DNA of 35,226 bases from an uncultured bacterium (lineage in GTDB: Bacteria > Verrucomicrobiota > Verrucomicrobiia > Verrucomicrobiales > V1-33). The translations under genes were made by a program, and so were the position numbers. The stretch covers positions 1 through 35,226 of the forward strand of contig CAJBME010000260.1 in assembly GCA_903954065.1 (NCBI GenBank), given 5' to 3'. A model generated the notes under the pieces. The model had not been told where the DNA came from and ran no database searches. It saw nothing but the letters and a program-made list of their open reading frames with translations. Below, in pieces: positions 1 to 10,400 of the stretch (the first letter of the stretch is position 1; the number at the start of each line of letters is the position of its first letter).

Positions 1-6
1 AACCTA

Positions 7-71
7 GGCGGCCAAGCCGCCACTGTAGCCGGGGACGATGGCCCCGGTTTCCACAACTGGCCCTCAGGCCA
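7..71. repeat. Cluster of three short hairpins beyond the lpxB 3' end
   Basis: Three perfect stem-loops follow one another within 65 bp. They are GGCGGC-CAA-GCCGCC (7-21), CCGGGG-ACGATGG-CCCCGG (29-47) and TGGCC-CTCA-GGCCA (58-71). No T-run follows on either strand, so a classic intrinsic terminator is not supported, although lpxB transcription does run into this region. The remaining sequence from 72 to 209 shows no convincing gene; the 60-codon open frame there lacks coding features. The layout looks like a dispersed palindromic (REP-like) element, but only one copy lies in this window. Confidence 0.5.
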
Positions 72-209
72 CATCCCTCAAAACAACGGCTCCGAAACCG
101 CTTTTGCGCAGCCGGTCCCCTGCTCAAAAGACGTTCGGCGCCGCGACCGGGGTCAGCGACCCACGGCTACAAAAGAAAACAACGGCACTCTGGCGCGCGC
201 GGCTGACCG

Positions 210-1322
210 TCAATCCTTGATCTGGCTGCACACCAGTCGGGCGGTCCGGGCGTAGGCACCGCCCTGACCGAGCGTGGCCACCACGGCGGTCATTTCGTCC
301 TGCAGTGTTTTCTGGGCCACCGGGTCATCGAGCAGCCGAGACAATTCCGAAGCCAGCGGTTCTGGGGTGGCGGCATGCTGGATAAATTCCCGGACGACTT
401 CGCGGCCGGCGAGGATATTCACGATCCCGAGGTGGGGTACTTTGACGACGCGGCGGCCGATCTCGTACGTGAGCCAAGCGACTTTATAGATCAGGGCGTG
501 GGGCAACCCGAAGTAGGCGGCTTCGAGGGTGGCGGTGCCGCTGGCCACCAATCCGGCTGACGCGCGCTGCATGAAATCGTGCGCATTGCCGCGTCCGATT
601 TCGACCGGAAACCCACCGGCGAGATCGTGCATGCGTGCGGCCAGCCGGTCGTTGACGGCGGCGGTCGCGAAGCGCATTTCGGGGTGCGACTGGCGGAGGC
701 GGGCGGCGGTCTCCAGCATGACGGGCCAGAGGGCCGCGATTTCGCGTTCGCGGCTACCTGGCAGAAGGGCCACCAGATCCGGCTCCCGAGGGGCGCCGGT
801 TTTTTTGATGGCCAGATAATCCGTGAGGGGATGGCCGCCAAACTCGGTTGGCAGGCCGGAAGCATTGTACAGTGGCGCCTCAAAGGGAAAAATGCAGATC
901 ATGAGGTCCAGCCATTGCGCCATTTTCGGAATGCGTGACTGATGCCAGGCCCACACTTGCGGGCTGATGTAATAGATGATTTTGACGGCTGGGCGGAGAT
1001 TCTGCAATTTTTTGGCCAGCCGCAGATTAAACCCGGGGTAATCAATGAGCAGGACCACCTCTGGCTGGAGCGCATCAATCCGCGCCAGCGTTTCATAAAA
1101 CTTCCGTCGGAAAAATCCATAGTGCTTGATGACCTCCCATGCTCCGAGCACCGCGGCCTCGCCCACCCAGTCGTCCAATCCCTCGCCCGCCAGCGCCCGC
1201 AGTCGCGGCCCGCCCAGACCGTGCACCTCCACCCCCGGATGCTGAGCGAGCACCTCGGCCAATACCCCGGCCCCATGAGTGTCACCACTCACTTCGCCCG
1301 CCACGACAAAAAGACTCTTCAT
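210..1322 (-). CDS. lpxB: Lipid-A-disaccharide synthase LpxB
   Basis: This 370-residue glycosyltransferase (GT19) condenses UDP-2,3-diacylglucosamine with lipid X to form the lipid A disaccharide at the inner face of the cytoplasmic membrane. Family hallmarks are visible in order: the N-terminal VVAGEVSGD, IDYPGFNLRLAK in the first half, YYISPQVWAW, FGGHPL, and the C-terminal donor-site segment SGTATLEAAYFGLP. The length is normal for LpxB. The start ATG at 1322 places the conserved AGEVSGD motif at the very N-terminus, as expected. It lies 83 bp downstream of the DUF58 gene on the same strand, so it may be the last gene of that cluster, although no other lpx gene is adjacent. Its presence implies an LPS-type outer membrane. 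Confidence 0.96.
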   Translation of the reverse strand: MKSLFVVAGEVSGDTHGAGVLAEVLAQHPGVEVHGLGGPRLRALAGEGLDDWVGEAAVLGAWEVIKHYGFFRRKFYETLARIDALQPEVVLLIDYPGFNLRLAKKLQNLRPAVKIIYYISPQVWAWHQSRIPKMAQWLDLMICIFPFEAPLYNASGLPTEFGGHPLTDYLAIKKTGAPREPDLVALLPGSREREIAALWPVMLETAARLRQSHPEMRFATAAVNDRLAARMHDLAGGFPVEIGRGNAHDFMQRASAGLVASGTATLEAAYFGLPHALIYKVAWLTYEIGRRVVKVPHLGIVNILAGREVVREFIQHAATPEPLASELSRLLDDPVAQKTLQDEMTAVVATLGQGGAYARTARLVCSQIKD

Positions 1323-1405
1323 AAAATCAAAAGGAAGGCCGTAAAAACCAGCCTACTCAGTCAAGCTGCATACCCCCGTTCAAGCAACCCCGTCCACAGC
1401 CCCTC

Positions 1406-2314
1406 TCATCGACGCCGACCGCGCCGCGAAAGATAGTTCATCAAAGCCTCCGCGTAGGGCTGCTCGGTCGAAACCGGATGATAGTCAGCCTGCAACTGAC
1501 CGCATGCCCGCTCCACAAGCTGCAAATGCGCCCGCACCTTCTCCAGATAAGCGGCCCGCACACTGCGCGGATCAATCCTCAACGTGCGGTCAGCCATCTC
1601 TAAATCCCGAAAATCATTAAAATCACGAAACGGAAACGTCAGTTCCTCCCCAGCCATGACATGGAACAAGACCAATTCATGATTGTTGAAGGCAAAATGA
1701 TGGAGCGCCTTCACCACTTTCTCTGGGTCATCAAACAGATCACTAATCAAAATCACCAACCCACGACGCGGAATGCGGTCCGCTACTTCATGCAGCGTCT
1801 CCGCCAATGCTGTATCGCCGCCGGGCTCGGTCTGATGCAACTCCTCCAAAATCCGACGCACCTGGCTGGGTCGGCTCGCTGCCTTGATGAACTGACGTAT
1901 CTTCGCATCGAAGGTCACGAGGCTCACCGCATCCTGTTGTTTGACCAACATGTAGCTCAAACCAGCCGCCAAATACCGCGCATATTCGTACTTACTCAGC
2001 TTTTTGCCGCCGACAGGCGCGGCCATTTCACCTGCATAACTCATTGATCCCGAACAATCTAAGACAATAGTCGTCCGTAGATTCGTTTCTTCGATGTATT
2101 GCTTGATGTAATACCGATCATTCTTTCCATACACCCGCCAGTCCAGATCCCGCACGTTATCGCCCGGTGTATAGTGACGGTGCTCGGCAAAAATCACCGA
2201 AAATCCTTTATTCGGAGAAGTGTGACGACCGGACATCGTCCCCTGCATTTTCCGGCGGGCTAGCAACTCGAGACGCGACACCACCGATGCCGTCTCCGGC
2301 GGGAGCAGTCGCAT
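1406..2314 (-). CDS. DUF58 domain protein (MoxR-associated, VWA-like)
   Basis: This 302-residue protein of the DUF58 family is typically encoded beside MoxR AAA+ ATPases. The signature region near residues 43-80 (EHRHYTPGDNVRDLDWRVY, then KQYIEETN) is present. A MIDAS-like DCSGS motif at residues 86-90 begins a von Willebrand factor A-type fold, and ISDLFDD lies further on. The open frame extends upstream to 2428, but that extension is Cys/Ser-rich, overlaps the moxR 3' end and matches nothing in the family. ATG 2314, giving MRLLPPETAS, is the natural family start and leaves a 61-bp gap after moxR. The role is probably in MoxR-dependent assembly or maturation of envelope proteins or metal complexes. 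The exact client is unknown. Confidence 0.9.
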   Translation of the reverse strand: MRLLPPETASVVSRLELLARRKMQGTMSGRHTSPNKGFSVIFAEHRHYTPGDNVRDLDWRVYGKNDRYYIKQYIEETNLRTTIVLDCSGSMSYAGEMAAPVGGKKLSKYEYARYLAAGLSYMLVKQQDAVSLVTFDAKIRQFIKAASRPSQVRRILEELHQTEPGGDTALAETLHEVADRIPRRGLVILISDLFDDPEKVVKALHHFAFNNHELVLFHVMAGEELTFPFRDFNDFRDLEMADRTLRIDPRSVRAAYLEKVRAHLQLVERACGQLQADYHPVSTEQPYAEALMNYLSRRGRRR

Positions 2315-2375
2315 GTACGGAAGGCTGGCCAGAGTCGAAGACACAAAAAAAGCAAGGCGGCAGAATGATAACCGA

Positions 2376-3404
2376 TCAGAGCACCAAGTCCGACTTCGGT
2401 TGCAAATGGTCCAAGAGCATGCGCACAATTTGATCGCTCGTCACTCCTGCCGCTTCCGCATTAAACGTCGTCAAGACCCGGTGTCGAAGCACTGGCAAAG
2501 CCACCGCAGTGACATCGGCCGTTGTGGCATGAAACCGGCCATGCAGCAACGCCCGGGCTTTGGCGGCTGTGACCAGATAAATTCCCGCGCGCGGCCCCGC
2601 GCCCCAACCGACCATTTCCTTCACAAAATCTGGTGCTTCCGGTTGTTTCGGGCGGGTGGCCCGAGCCAGCGTGGCCGCATACTCAACCACATGGTCAGCC
2701 ACTGGCACGCGCCGGACGATTTCCTGCAACTGCACGACCTGCTGCGCATTCACCAACGGAACCAGCTCCGCTTTGTAGGTACCCGTCACCTGCTTGATGA
2801 TCTGCACTTCTTCGGCCGCCGTAGGATAATCGACCAAGATATTGAAAATAAAGCGATCCAGCTGCGCTTCTGGCAAAGGAAACGTGCCTTCCTGCTCGAT
2901 CGGATTCTGCGTCGCCAGCACAAAAAACGGATTCGGCAGCGCGTGCGTGTTCTCGCCGACTGTCACGTGTTTCTCTTGCATGGCCTCCAGCAACGCCGCC
3001 TGCGTCTTAGGCGGGGTCCGGTTGATCTCGTCGGCCAACACCATGTTCGCAAAAATCGGGCCATGCACAAAACGGAAAATCCGCCGCCCCGTGGTGTGAT
3101 CCTCCTCCAAAACTTCGGTACCCGTAATGTCCGAGGGCATCAAATCCGGCGTGAATTGAATGCGCTTGAAACTAAGATCCAAAACCCTCGAAACCGTCGA
3201 AACTAATAGCGTCTTGGCCAGCCCGGGCACCCCCACCAACAGCGCATGACCGCGGCAAAAAATGGCAATCAGAAGCTGCTCAATCACATCGGATTGACCA
3301 ACAATAACCTTCGACAATTGCTCGCGCATCCCGGCATAAGCCGCTTGCAGCTGCTTGACGGCCTCGGTGTCGCTGACAGGCAGCTCATGATGGATTTCAG
3401 ACAT
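2376..3404 (-). CDS. MoxR family AAA+ ATPase
   Basis: This 342-residue MoxR-type AAA+ ATPase has a Walker A motif GVPGLAKT at residues 58-65. It also has a Walker B/DE motif in VLADEINR, the sensor-like segment ATQNPIEQEGTFPLPEAQLDR and a C-terminal lid domain. The open frame begins at 3440 (MISRERVYLIVP), but ATG 3404 (MSEIHHELPV) gives the usual N-terminus and avoids overlap with the preceding lysM gene. MoxR proteins act as chaperone-like ATPases with VWA/DUF58 partners, and here the DUF58 gene follows directly downstream. The start lies 28 bp after the stop of the LysM lipoprotein gene, so the three genes probably form one transcript. Confidence 0.93.
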   Translation of the reverse strand: MSEIHHELPVSDTEAVKQLQAAYAGMREQLSKVIVGQSDVIEQLLIAIFCRGHALLVGVPGLAKTLLVSTVSRVLDLSFKRIQFTPDLMPSDITGTEVLEEDHTTGRRIFRFVHGPIFANMVLADEINRTPPKTQAALLEAMQEKHVTVGENTHALPNPFFVLATQNPIEQEGTFPLPEAQLDRFIFNILVDYPTAAEEVQIIKQVTGTYKAELVPLVNAQQVVQLQEIVRRVPVADHVVEYAATLARATRPKQPEAPDFVKEMVGWGAGPRAGIYLVTAAKARALLHGRFHATTADVTAVALPVLRHRVLTTFNAEAAGVTSDQIVRMLLDHLQPKSDLVL

Positions 3405-3432
3405 GGGGACAATCAGATAAACTCTCTCTCGA

Positions 3433-4323
3433 CTAATCAATCGTCAGCCGCTTGCCGACCACAATCATGCTGCTGCTCAGTTTATTGCGCTTCTTCAACG
3501 CCGCCACCGTCACCCCGTAACGGCTCGCCAATTTGGAAAGCGAATCGCCACGCTTCACCTCATGCACACGAACCACACTCGCTTTTCCCGCTTTCGATCC
3601 TTTTTTCCCCCCGCTCGCCTGCCCTGTTTTGCTGTAAGCCGTCTTCACTTCCTTCCCAGCCGATTTCCCGCCTGTTTTGCGGGCGCTCCCCGTGGATGCC
3701 ACCGTGGCCTGCTTTTTTCCCGATGAACTCGCGACCGCTTTCTTCGAACCCGAGGCGCCCGCCTTCGAACCCGCCGCACCCGATGATTTCGGCTTTGTCT
3801 CCGCCACTACCACCGGAGGTTTTTCAACATACGGCCGCACTTCCGCCTGCTCCGCCCCATGCTCGCCCGCATACGATGATTCCGCTGGCGTAGGCGAGGC
3901 GGCCGCTCGCGGTGAACCCGTACCCGTACGCGACGGACCCGTGTAAGATGAACCCACACGCGATGAACCCGCATAGGACGATCCCACACGTGATGCACCC
4001 GAACCCGCGTAGGCCGTACCATAAGGATCCGCCTCCGGTCCGGCCGCTGGCGATCCACTGACCGGACGAACCGACGCCACTTCACCCATCGACGAGTCAT
4101 TGGCGCTGAAAGGCGCTCCTTCCGCGGTGTCAAATTCTTGTCCCTCGCGAGGGTAGCCCGCCGGAGCCGGGATCGACGGATCACCGTAAAAATTACCATC
4201 ACTGTAGCCGCCATTACCCGCCAGACTGCCGCGCCCCCGCCCGCTCCCGCCAGACTGAAGGCTCTGACACGCGGTAAGGAGCCCGCCACTCAGCAGGCAG
4301 ATCAAAAGAAGACGTGGGCTCAT
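3433..4323 (-). CDS. LysM domain lipoprotein with low-complexity linker
   Basis: From ATG 4323 this is a 296-residue exported lipoprotein. MSPRLLLICLLSGGLLTAC is a signal peptide with lipobox LTAC, giving lipid-modified Cys19. The final 46 or so residues form one LysM peptidoglycan-binding domain (VKRGDSLSKLASRYGVTVAA, then NKL and VGKRL). Between them lies a disordered linker: a Ser/Gly/Tyr-rich stretch with repeats such as GSSYAG, SRVGSSYTG and SRTGTG, then a Lys/Ala/Ser/Gly-rich basic stretch. The open frame reaches 4413, but a TATAAT box at 4365-4360 lies inside that extension, supporting 4323. It probably tethers an outer membrane lipid anchor to peptidoglycan. It is first in a likely operon with moxR and the DUF58 gene. 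Confidence 0.85.
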   Translation of the reverse strand: MSPRLLLICLLSGGLLTACQSLQSGGSGRGRGSLAGNGGYSDGNFYGDPSIPAPAGYPREGQEFDTAEGAPFSANDSSMGEVASVRPVSGSPAAGPEADPYGTAYAGSGASRVGSSYAGSSRVGSSYTGPSRTGTGSPRAAASPTPAESSYAGEHGAEQAEVRPYVEKPPVVVAETKPKSSGAAGSKAGASGSKKAVASSSGKKQATVASTGSARKTGGKSAGKEVKTAYSKTGQASGGKKGSKAGKASVVRVHEVKRGDSLSKLASRYGVTVAALKKRNKLSSSMIVVGKRLTID

Positions 4324-4359
4324 GACGAGGGAATGACCGCACCCTAGCGATACGGTCGG

Positions 4360-4390
4360 ATTATATTCTGCATTATGAAAATTTAAGCAA
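4360..4390 (-). promoter_or_regulatory. Probable sigma-70-type promoter of the LysM lipoprotein gene
   Basis: On the minus strand a perfect -10 hexamer TATAAT (4365 to 4360) follows a TTGCTT -35-like hexamer (4390 to 4385). The spacer is 19 bp, longer than ideal. Transcription would start about 30 bp before ATG 4323. The surrounding stretch is the most AT-rich part of the divergent gap between this gene and the large secreted-protein gene. The -10 match is exact, but the -35 assignment is uncertain. Confidence 0.45.
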
Positions 4391-4455
4391 CCCAAAATAA
4401 TTCTGGTCCTCATTCTGGTGAATCGAACACTCTTTTTCCCTCATACTCGAAGAAA

Positions 4456-7400
4456 ATGTCGTGGTTTCCTCCGTGGCTCCATGGGTATGATGCAGGTATG
4501 AGTGTGATTCCATTGGCTTTAATTCTGTGGGCGAATCGGTACGGCCGCCGGGCGGCGGCGAGTCGGAGTGGCCTTTTGGGCGTGGAGGCTGGCGGGGCCA
4601 CTAGCGAGGCGAGGGGCAATGGGGCGAGGAACAACGGGGCGGTGGCGCGGGGCTTGGGTGGGACGGGCGGGCTGGGGCGTCGGCTCGGATTCGGGGGTGC
4701 GGTCTGGGGGGTATCGATGGCGAGTGTGGTGGCGGGCATTAATGCCTTTACGGTGACTCCGGCGGTTTTTCTTCCTGGGCAGGAAGTGACGGTGGCGTGG
4801 AACGTAGCGGCAGGGGACGAGATAACGATCACTCCGGAGGTGGGACCGTTGGCGGCGGCGACGGGCAGTGTCCGGGTCACCCCTGGCGCCAGCACCACTT
4901 GGGTGCTGACCAACAAAACCAGCGGCACCACGGCGGAAGCGCGGGCCCAAACCCCGGCCCCGACCTCGTTGCGGCACCGCTGGAGTTTTAACGAGGCGGC
5001 GGGCACCGTGGTCACGGACAGCATCGGCGGCCGGGACGGCACCATCCGCGGCCCCGGCTTTCTCCGCATCGCCGCCCCGGCCGGCGGCGCAAATCCCGGG
5101 CAGGTTTCGCTCGCGGGCGGCCCGTCCGGCACCGCCGCTTACATTGATTTGCCGAACTCACTGCTCTCGCCACTCCGGGAGGCCACCCTTGAGGGATGGG
5201 TCACGATCAACGGCTCGCAATCGAATGCGCGGATTTTTGATTTTGGCACTGGCACTGGCGGAGAATTGACGGAGCCGGGCGGAGCGTCCACCGCCACTGA
5301 ATATCTCGCTGTTTTTTCTCAAATCGCCTCCAGTCAGGCCAGCAAGCGGATGATTTTCAGGGACAACGGATCCGAAAGCCGCCTTGACATCAGCGACCCG
5401 GCGACCGCTGGCGCCCAGTTCCACTTCGCTGTCGTTTATGACGCCGAAGGCAACAACGGAGCTACCCCACAATTGCGGTATTTCAAAAATGGCCTGCCCC
5501 TCGGATCCGTGAATACCAGCCTCCCACTGACCACCCTCACCGACGTCAACAACTGGTTGGGCCGCGCCAATACCACGAGCCATAACAACCTGAACGGGAG
5601 CTATAACGAATTTCGCGTCTGGGAAGGCGCCCTCACGGCCCAAGCGCTGGCCGACACCGCCGCCGCCGGTCCGGAGACCGTGCCCCAGATCCCTCGCATC
5701 GATAGTTTTTCCCACTTCCCCGGCACTACGACCTCGATTTACAGCGGCACCAGCCTGCGTCTCGGCTGGGTGGTCGCCAGCCCGCCCGAGGCCGGACCGC
5801 TCAGCCTCACCCTCAGCGGCGGCGTCGGTGCCGTCACCGGCTCGTCAGGATTCGTCACCGTCACCCCGCAGCAGACGACCACCTACCAACTCCAAGCCAC
5901 CAATACCGCCGGCACAAGCACCGCCAGCATCACCCTCACCGTGGCCCCGTCAGCACCACAAGCCCAGCCGCTGGACGTGACCGTGCCCTACCAAACCGCG
6001 ACCCCCGTCACCCTGGCCGCCACCGACCTCAACACCCCAGCAGCCAACCTCGTCTTCTCGATCGTCGATCCCCCCGCCCACGGCACCGTGACCGGCACCG
6101 GCCCGACCCGCACCTACTCGCCCGCCAATAATTTCAGCGGAACCGACCGCATGACCTACATCGCCAGCGACGGAACCACCGACTCCGCGCCCGCCACCGT
6201 CACCTTCACCGTGCGGCCCGCCCCGCTGCCGCCCACCGCCGTTTCCCTCAGTGAAGCCACCCTCGCCCCCACTCTGCAACAAGGGTCATTCGCCGGACGA
6301 CTGCAAACCACCGATGGCAACCCAGACGACCAGTTCACCTACTCCCTCGTCGCAGGCGCCGGAGATACTCATAACGCACTTTTCCAAATCGTCGGCCATC
6401 AGCTGCTGGCCACCCGCAGCTTGTCCGATCTGGCCGGTCAGCGACTGACCCTGCGCGTGCGAGTCACCGACCGCGCCGGTCTCTCGTTCGAGCAAATCGT
6501 GGAACGATCCGTCGAGCCCCAACCACTCGAAGTACGGATCAACGAAATCAACTACAACCCGGCCCGCAACACCCAGCTGGCCGAATACATCGAGCTCCAT
6601 AACCCCCTGCCTACCGCCGTCACACTGGATGGCTGGCGCCTCGTGCGGGGCGTTGAATTCGTCTTCCCCGTCGGCACGACCCTTGCGTCGGGAGGGTATC
6701 TCGTGGTGGCGGAAGATCCGGCTACCATCGATGCCCTCTTCGGCGTGGCCGCCCTCGGCCCGTGGACCGGCGGTCTCTCCAGCGATGGTGAAGAAATCGA
6801 ATTGCGCAATGCTGACGGCGACACCGTGGACAAAGTCACCTATGGCGTGACCGCGCCTTGGCCGGTTCCGCCCAACGGCGATGGACCGTCGCTCGAACTG
6901 ATTCATCCGCTGGCCGACAACGACACTGGCGGCAGTTGGCGTGCGAGCACGGCCACTCCCGCCGCCGTCAGTTACGTGGCGGCGGGCAGCCCTGGCTGGC
7001 GCTTCCGCCGCGGCGTCAGCGAAGCGTCATCACCCATCGGGGCGTGGCGCGCGACCGATTTCACGGAAGTCATCGACCCCGTCGATACCAAGAAAAACTG
7101 GGAAGAGGCCGACCTGCCGATTGGCTTGTTCAAGCGCAACAACAACAGCCCAGTGGCCACCCTGCCCGAGGCTGGGGTGACGTTGAAAAAGCAGCTGCCG
7201 GACATGGCAACCTTCAGTGGATCGACCTTTAATGCGGCGTATCGCAGTGTATTTCTGCGCAAGACATTCACGGTTTCCGGCGACATTCCACGCGCCCTTC
7301 TCCTGCGGGTGATGCACAACGATGCGGCCATTGTCTGGATCAATGGTGTGGAGGTGGTGCGTTTTGGATTCCCTCCGGGAGCGCCCGCGGATCCTGCCTT

Positions 7401-10400
7401 CAACACCACAGCCATTTACGAGCGGGGCAATGATCCATGGAGCGAGCTGGTCCTGACCCGGGCCGGCACTTTGCTGAAGCCCGGCGCCAACGTGCTGGCC
7501 CTGCAAGGATGGTCCAAAGCGCCGCAGATTCGCACGGAACAGGACGATCCAGGCACCTACAACCAGTGGGATTTCTGCCTCGATGCGTCGCTGGGTACGC
7601 CCCTCGAAGCCACCGGCACGCCGGGCGCCCAAAACTCTGTCTGGTCGCTGACCTCCCCGCCCGTCGTCCGCGCCATCAACCATGCGCCCACCTCGCCCAA
7701 ATCATGGCAGTCCATCACCGTGACCGCCAAAATCGCTGACGCCCAAGGTATAGGCCCCGTTCAGGTTCACTACCAAGTCTGCCCCGCCGGTGGTTTCATC
7801 CCATCCACCCTGCCGCTCACCAACAGCCAGATCCTGGCCAATCCCCGGCGCCCGCTGCCACCGAACCCGGCCTTCGAAGACGCCGCCAATTGGTTGTCCA
7901 CCCCCATGGTCGACGACGGCTCGCTCCCAAGTGACACCGCCGGCGATGGCGTCTTCACCGCCATCATTCCCGCCCAACCCCACCGCGCCCTCGTCCGCTA
8001 CCGGATCACCGCCACCGACCTCACAGGCGCCTCCGTCCGCGTGCCCGCCGAAAACGATCCACGCAAAAACTTCGCCCTCTTCGTCTACGACACCCTACCC
8101 GTCTATACCAAAGGCACTACCATCATCCCGCCCGATACCCTCTCCACCCTGCCCGTCTACCACTGGCTCACCCGCGCCACCGATTACGCCGCCCTGCTGG
8201 CTTACACCAGCACCAACCAGTTCGCCAATAATGCCGACCTAAACAACCTGCTGGCCCGCCACTACGAAAACATCGAAGGCGCCCTCGTCGTCGGAGATCA
8301 AGTCATCGACCACACGCTGGTCCGCCTGCGCGGAGGCAACAGCCGGTACATGGGCAATGGCAAAAGACACATGCGATTCAAATTTCCTGACGGCACTCCG
8401 TTTCAGGCCACCGATGAAGCCGGTCGACCGTACGCTCGCCCCTGGGAAGAAATGCTCTTCAACAAACTCTTTGGTAATAAAGGATATTACGACTGGGGAC
8501 TCGTCTACGAAGTCGGAGCTAAACTCTGGGCCCAACAAGGCATCCCCATGCCCGAATCCCACCACCTCCACTTCCGCGTAGTGCGCCATGCCAATGAAAA
8601 TGACGCCACCAATGGCGACTTCTGGGGACTCTACCAAGCGCTCGAATTGCCCGAAGGAAAAAACTTTCTCGACGCCCGTAACTTGCCGCAGGGGAACTTT
8701 TACAAACTGACCGACTGGCAACAAAACGGGGAAATGGACCAACGCTACCAGGCCCCCGGAGCCCCTGAATTCGCCGAAGACTTCGACAACATCCGCTACA
8801 ACGTTCATCAAACGACACCCCAGTCAGAACTGGAACGATACCTCGACATGCCGCTCTGGTACCGCTACAACGCCGTCCAAGAAGCCATCCGCCATTACGA
8901 CTTATTCGTCGAACCCACCGGCCGCCACCGCGTGAAAAACCTCATCTGGTACTTCCAGCCGAAAGAAGGAACCAACGGACTCGGACAACTCATCTACATG
9001 CCCTATGACTGGGATGCCAGCTTCGGACCAAACTGGAATAACGGATGGGATCTCGTGCATAATTCTCTCTACAATCGATTCACCATCAATGACTCGCCTA
9101 CATGGAAACTGCCGCTCATCGACCGCTCGCCGATGAAAATCGACCACCGGAATGCCATCCGCGAATTGCGCGATCTCATCTGGTATCGCGACCCGGCCAC
9201 CGGACGTGGCCCGCTAGACGACATGATTGATGACGCGCTGGCGCCATTGGCATCGTTCTGGCCAGCCGACCGCTTGCGCTGGCCGACCACCGGCGCGCAG
9301 GGCGATCACGTGGGCGGTGCGCCCTTCAAAGCGCAGGACATGAAAAATTTCGCTTTCAGCGGCTGGACGGATCCATTTAACGGCGACCCCACGGTCCCGG
9401 CGGGCGGGCGGGCTGCGCACTTGGATACCATCGCCGATGGTCCGGACAACGGCTTACTGCCGGCCCGGCCCGTGATCACGTATGCTGGAGCGGCGGGCTA
9501 TCCGGTGGACGGTCTGGTTTTCACGGCGAGTGCCTTCAGTGATCCGCAGGGCCCTGGCACCGCTGGCGCCATTCAGTGGCGGGTGGGCGAAATCACTGAC
9601 CCGACGGCCCCGGCGCATGATCCGGCCGCGGACCGGATCTACGAGGCCACCGCCGTCTGGGACAGCGGGGCCCTGCCCGCGACGGCCACCAGTCAGGCCG
9701 TGCCTCCGGTCGCCCTCCGGTCCGGCCACACCTACCGGGCGCGGGCCCGGTATCGCGACACCACCGGCCGCTGGAGCCACTGGAGTGAGCCACTGCAGCT
9801 CACCACCACCAGCTCCAATTACACCGCTATCCTCCAATCCCACCTCATGGTCACCGAAATCATGTACCACCCAGCCAACCCCAGCCCCACCGAAACCGCC
9901 GCCGGTTTTGTCGAAGGCGATTTCGAATACATCGAACTCCAAAACATCTCCCCAGCCCTCACTCTCGACCTCCGCAATGTGCGCCTCACCAAAGGGGTCG
10001 ATTATGATTTCTCATCCGGCCGCCTCACCAGTCTGACGCCTGGACAAAGAGTCGTCGTCGTGAAAAACGAGGCCGCTTTCGCCCTCCGTTACGGCGACAG
10101 CATTCAGACGACCGGCGCATGGGACGCCGCCGACAACCTGAGCAATGCCGGCGAAACCGTGAAAGTCAGTTTCGGAGCGGGCGACGCCATTCAAGAGTTT
10201 CGCTATTCCGATCTGGCCCCATGGCCCGTCCAAGCGGACAAAGGCGGATGGTCGCTGGTGCTGCGAACCCCGTCGTCCCAGCCAGATCACACCCTGCCCA
10301 CCAACTGGCGCGCCAGCCTCGACAACAATGGCAATCCAGGCACCAGCGACGGCCAGACCTACGACGCATGGGCCGCCGCTTACGCCCTCACCGACCCGCT

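Noticed and set aside
38..220. 60-codon plus frame before lpxB
   Set aside because: It overlaps the hairpin cluster and the end of lpxB, with no ribosome binding site or recognisable protein features.
2313..3206. 297-codon plus-strand frame opposite moxR
   Set aside because: moxR has Walker motifs on the other strand; this product is Arg/His-rich shadow sequence.
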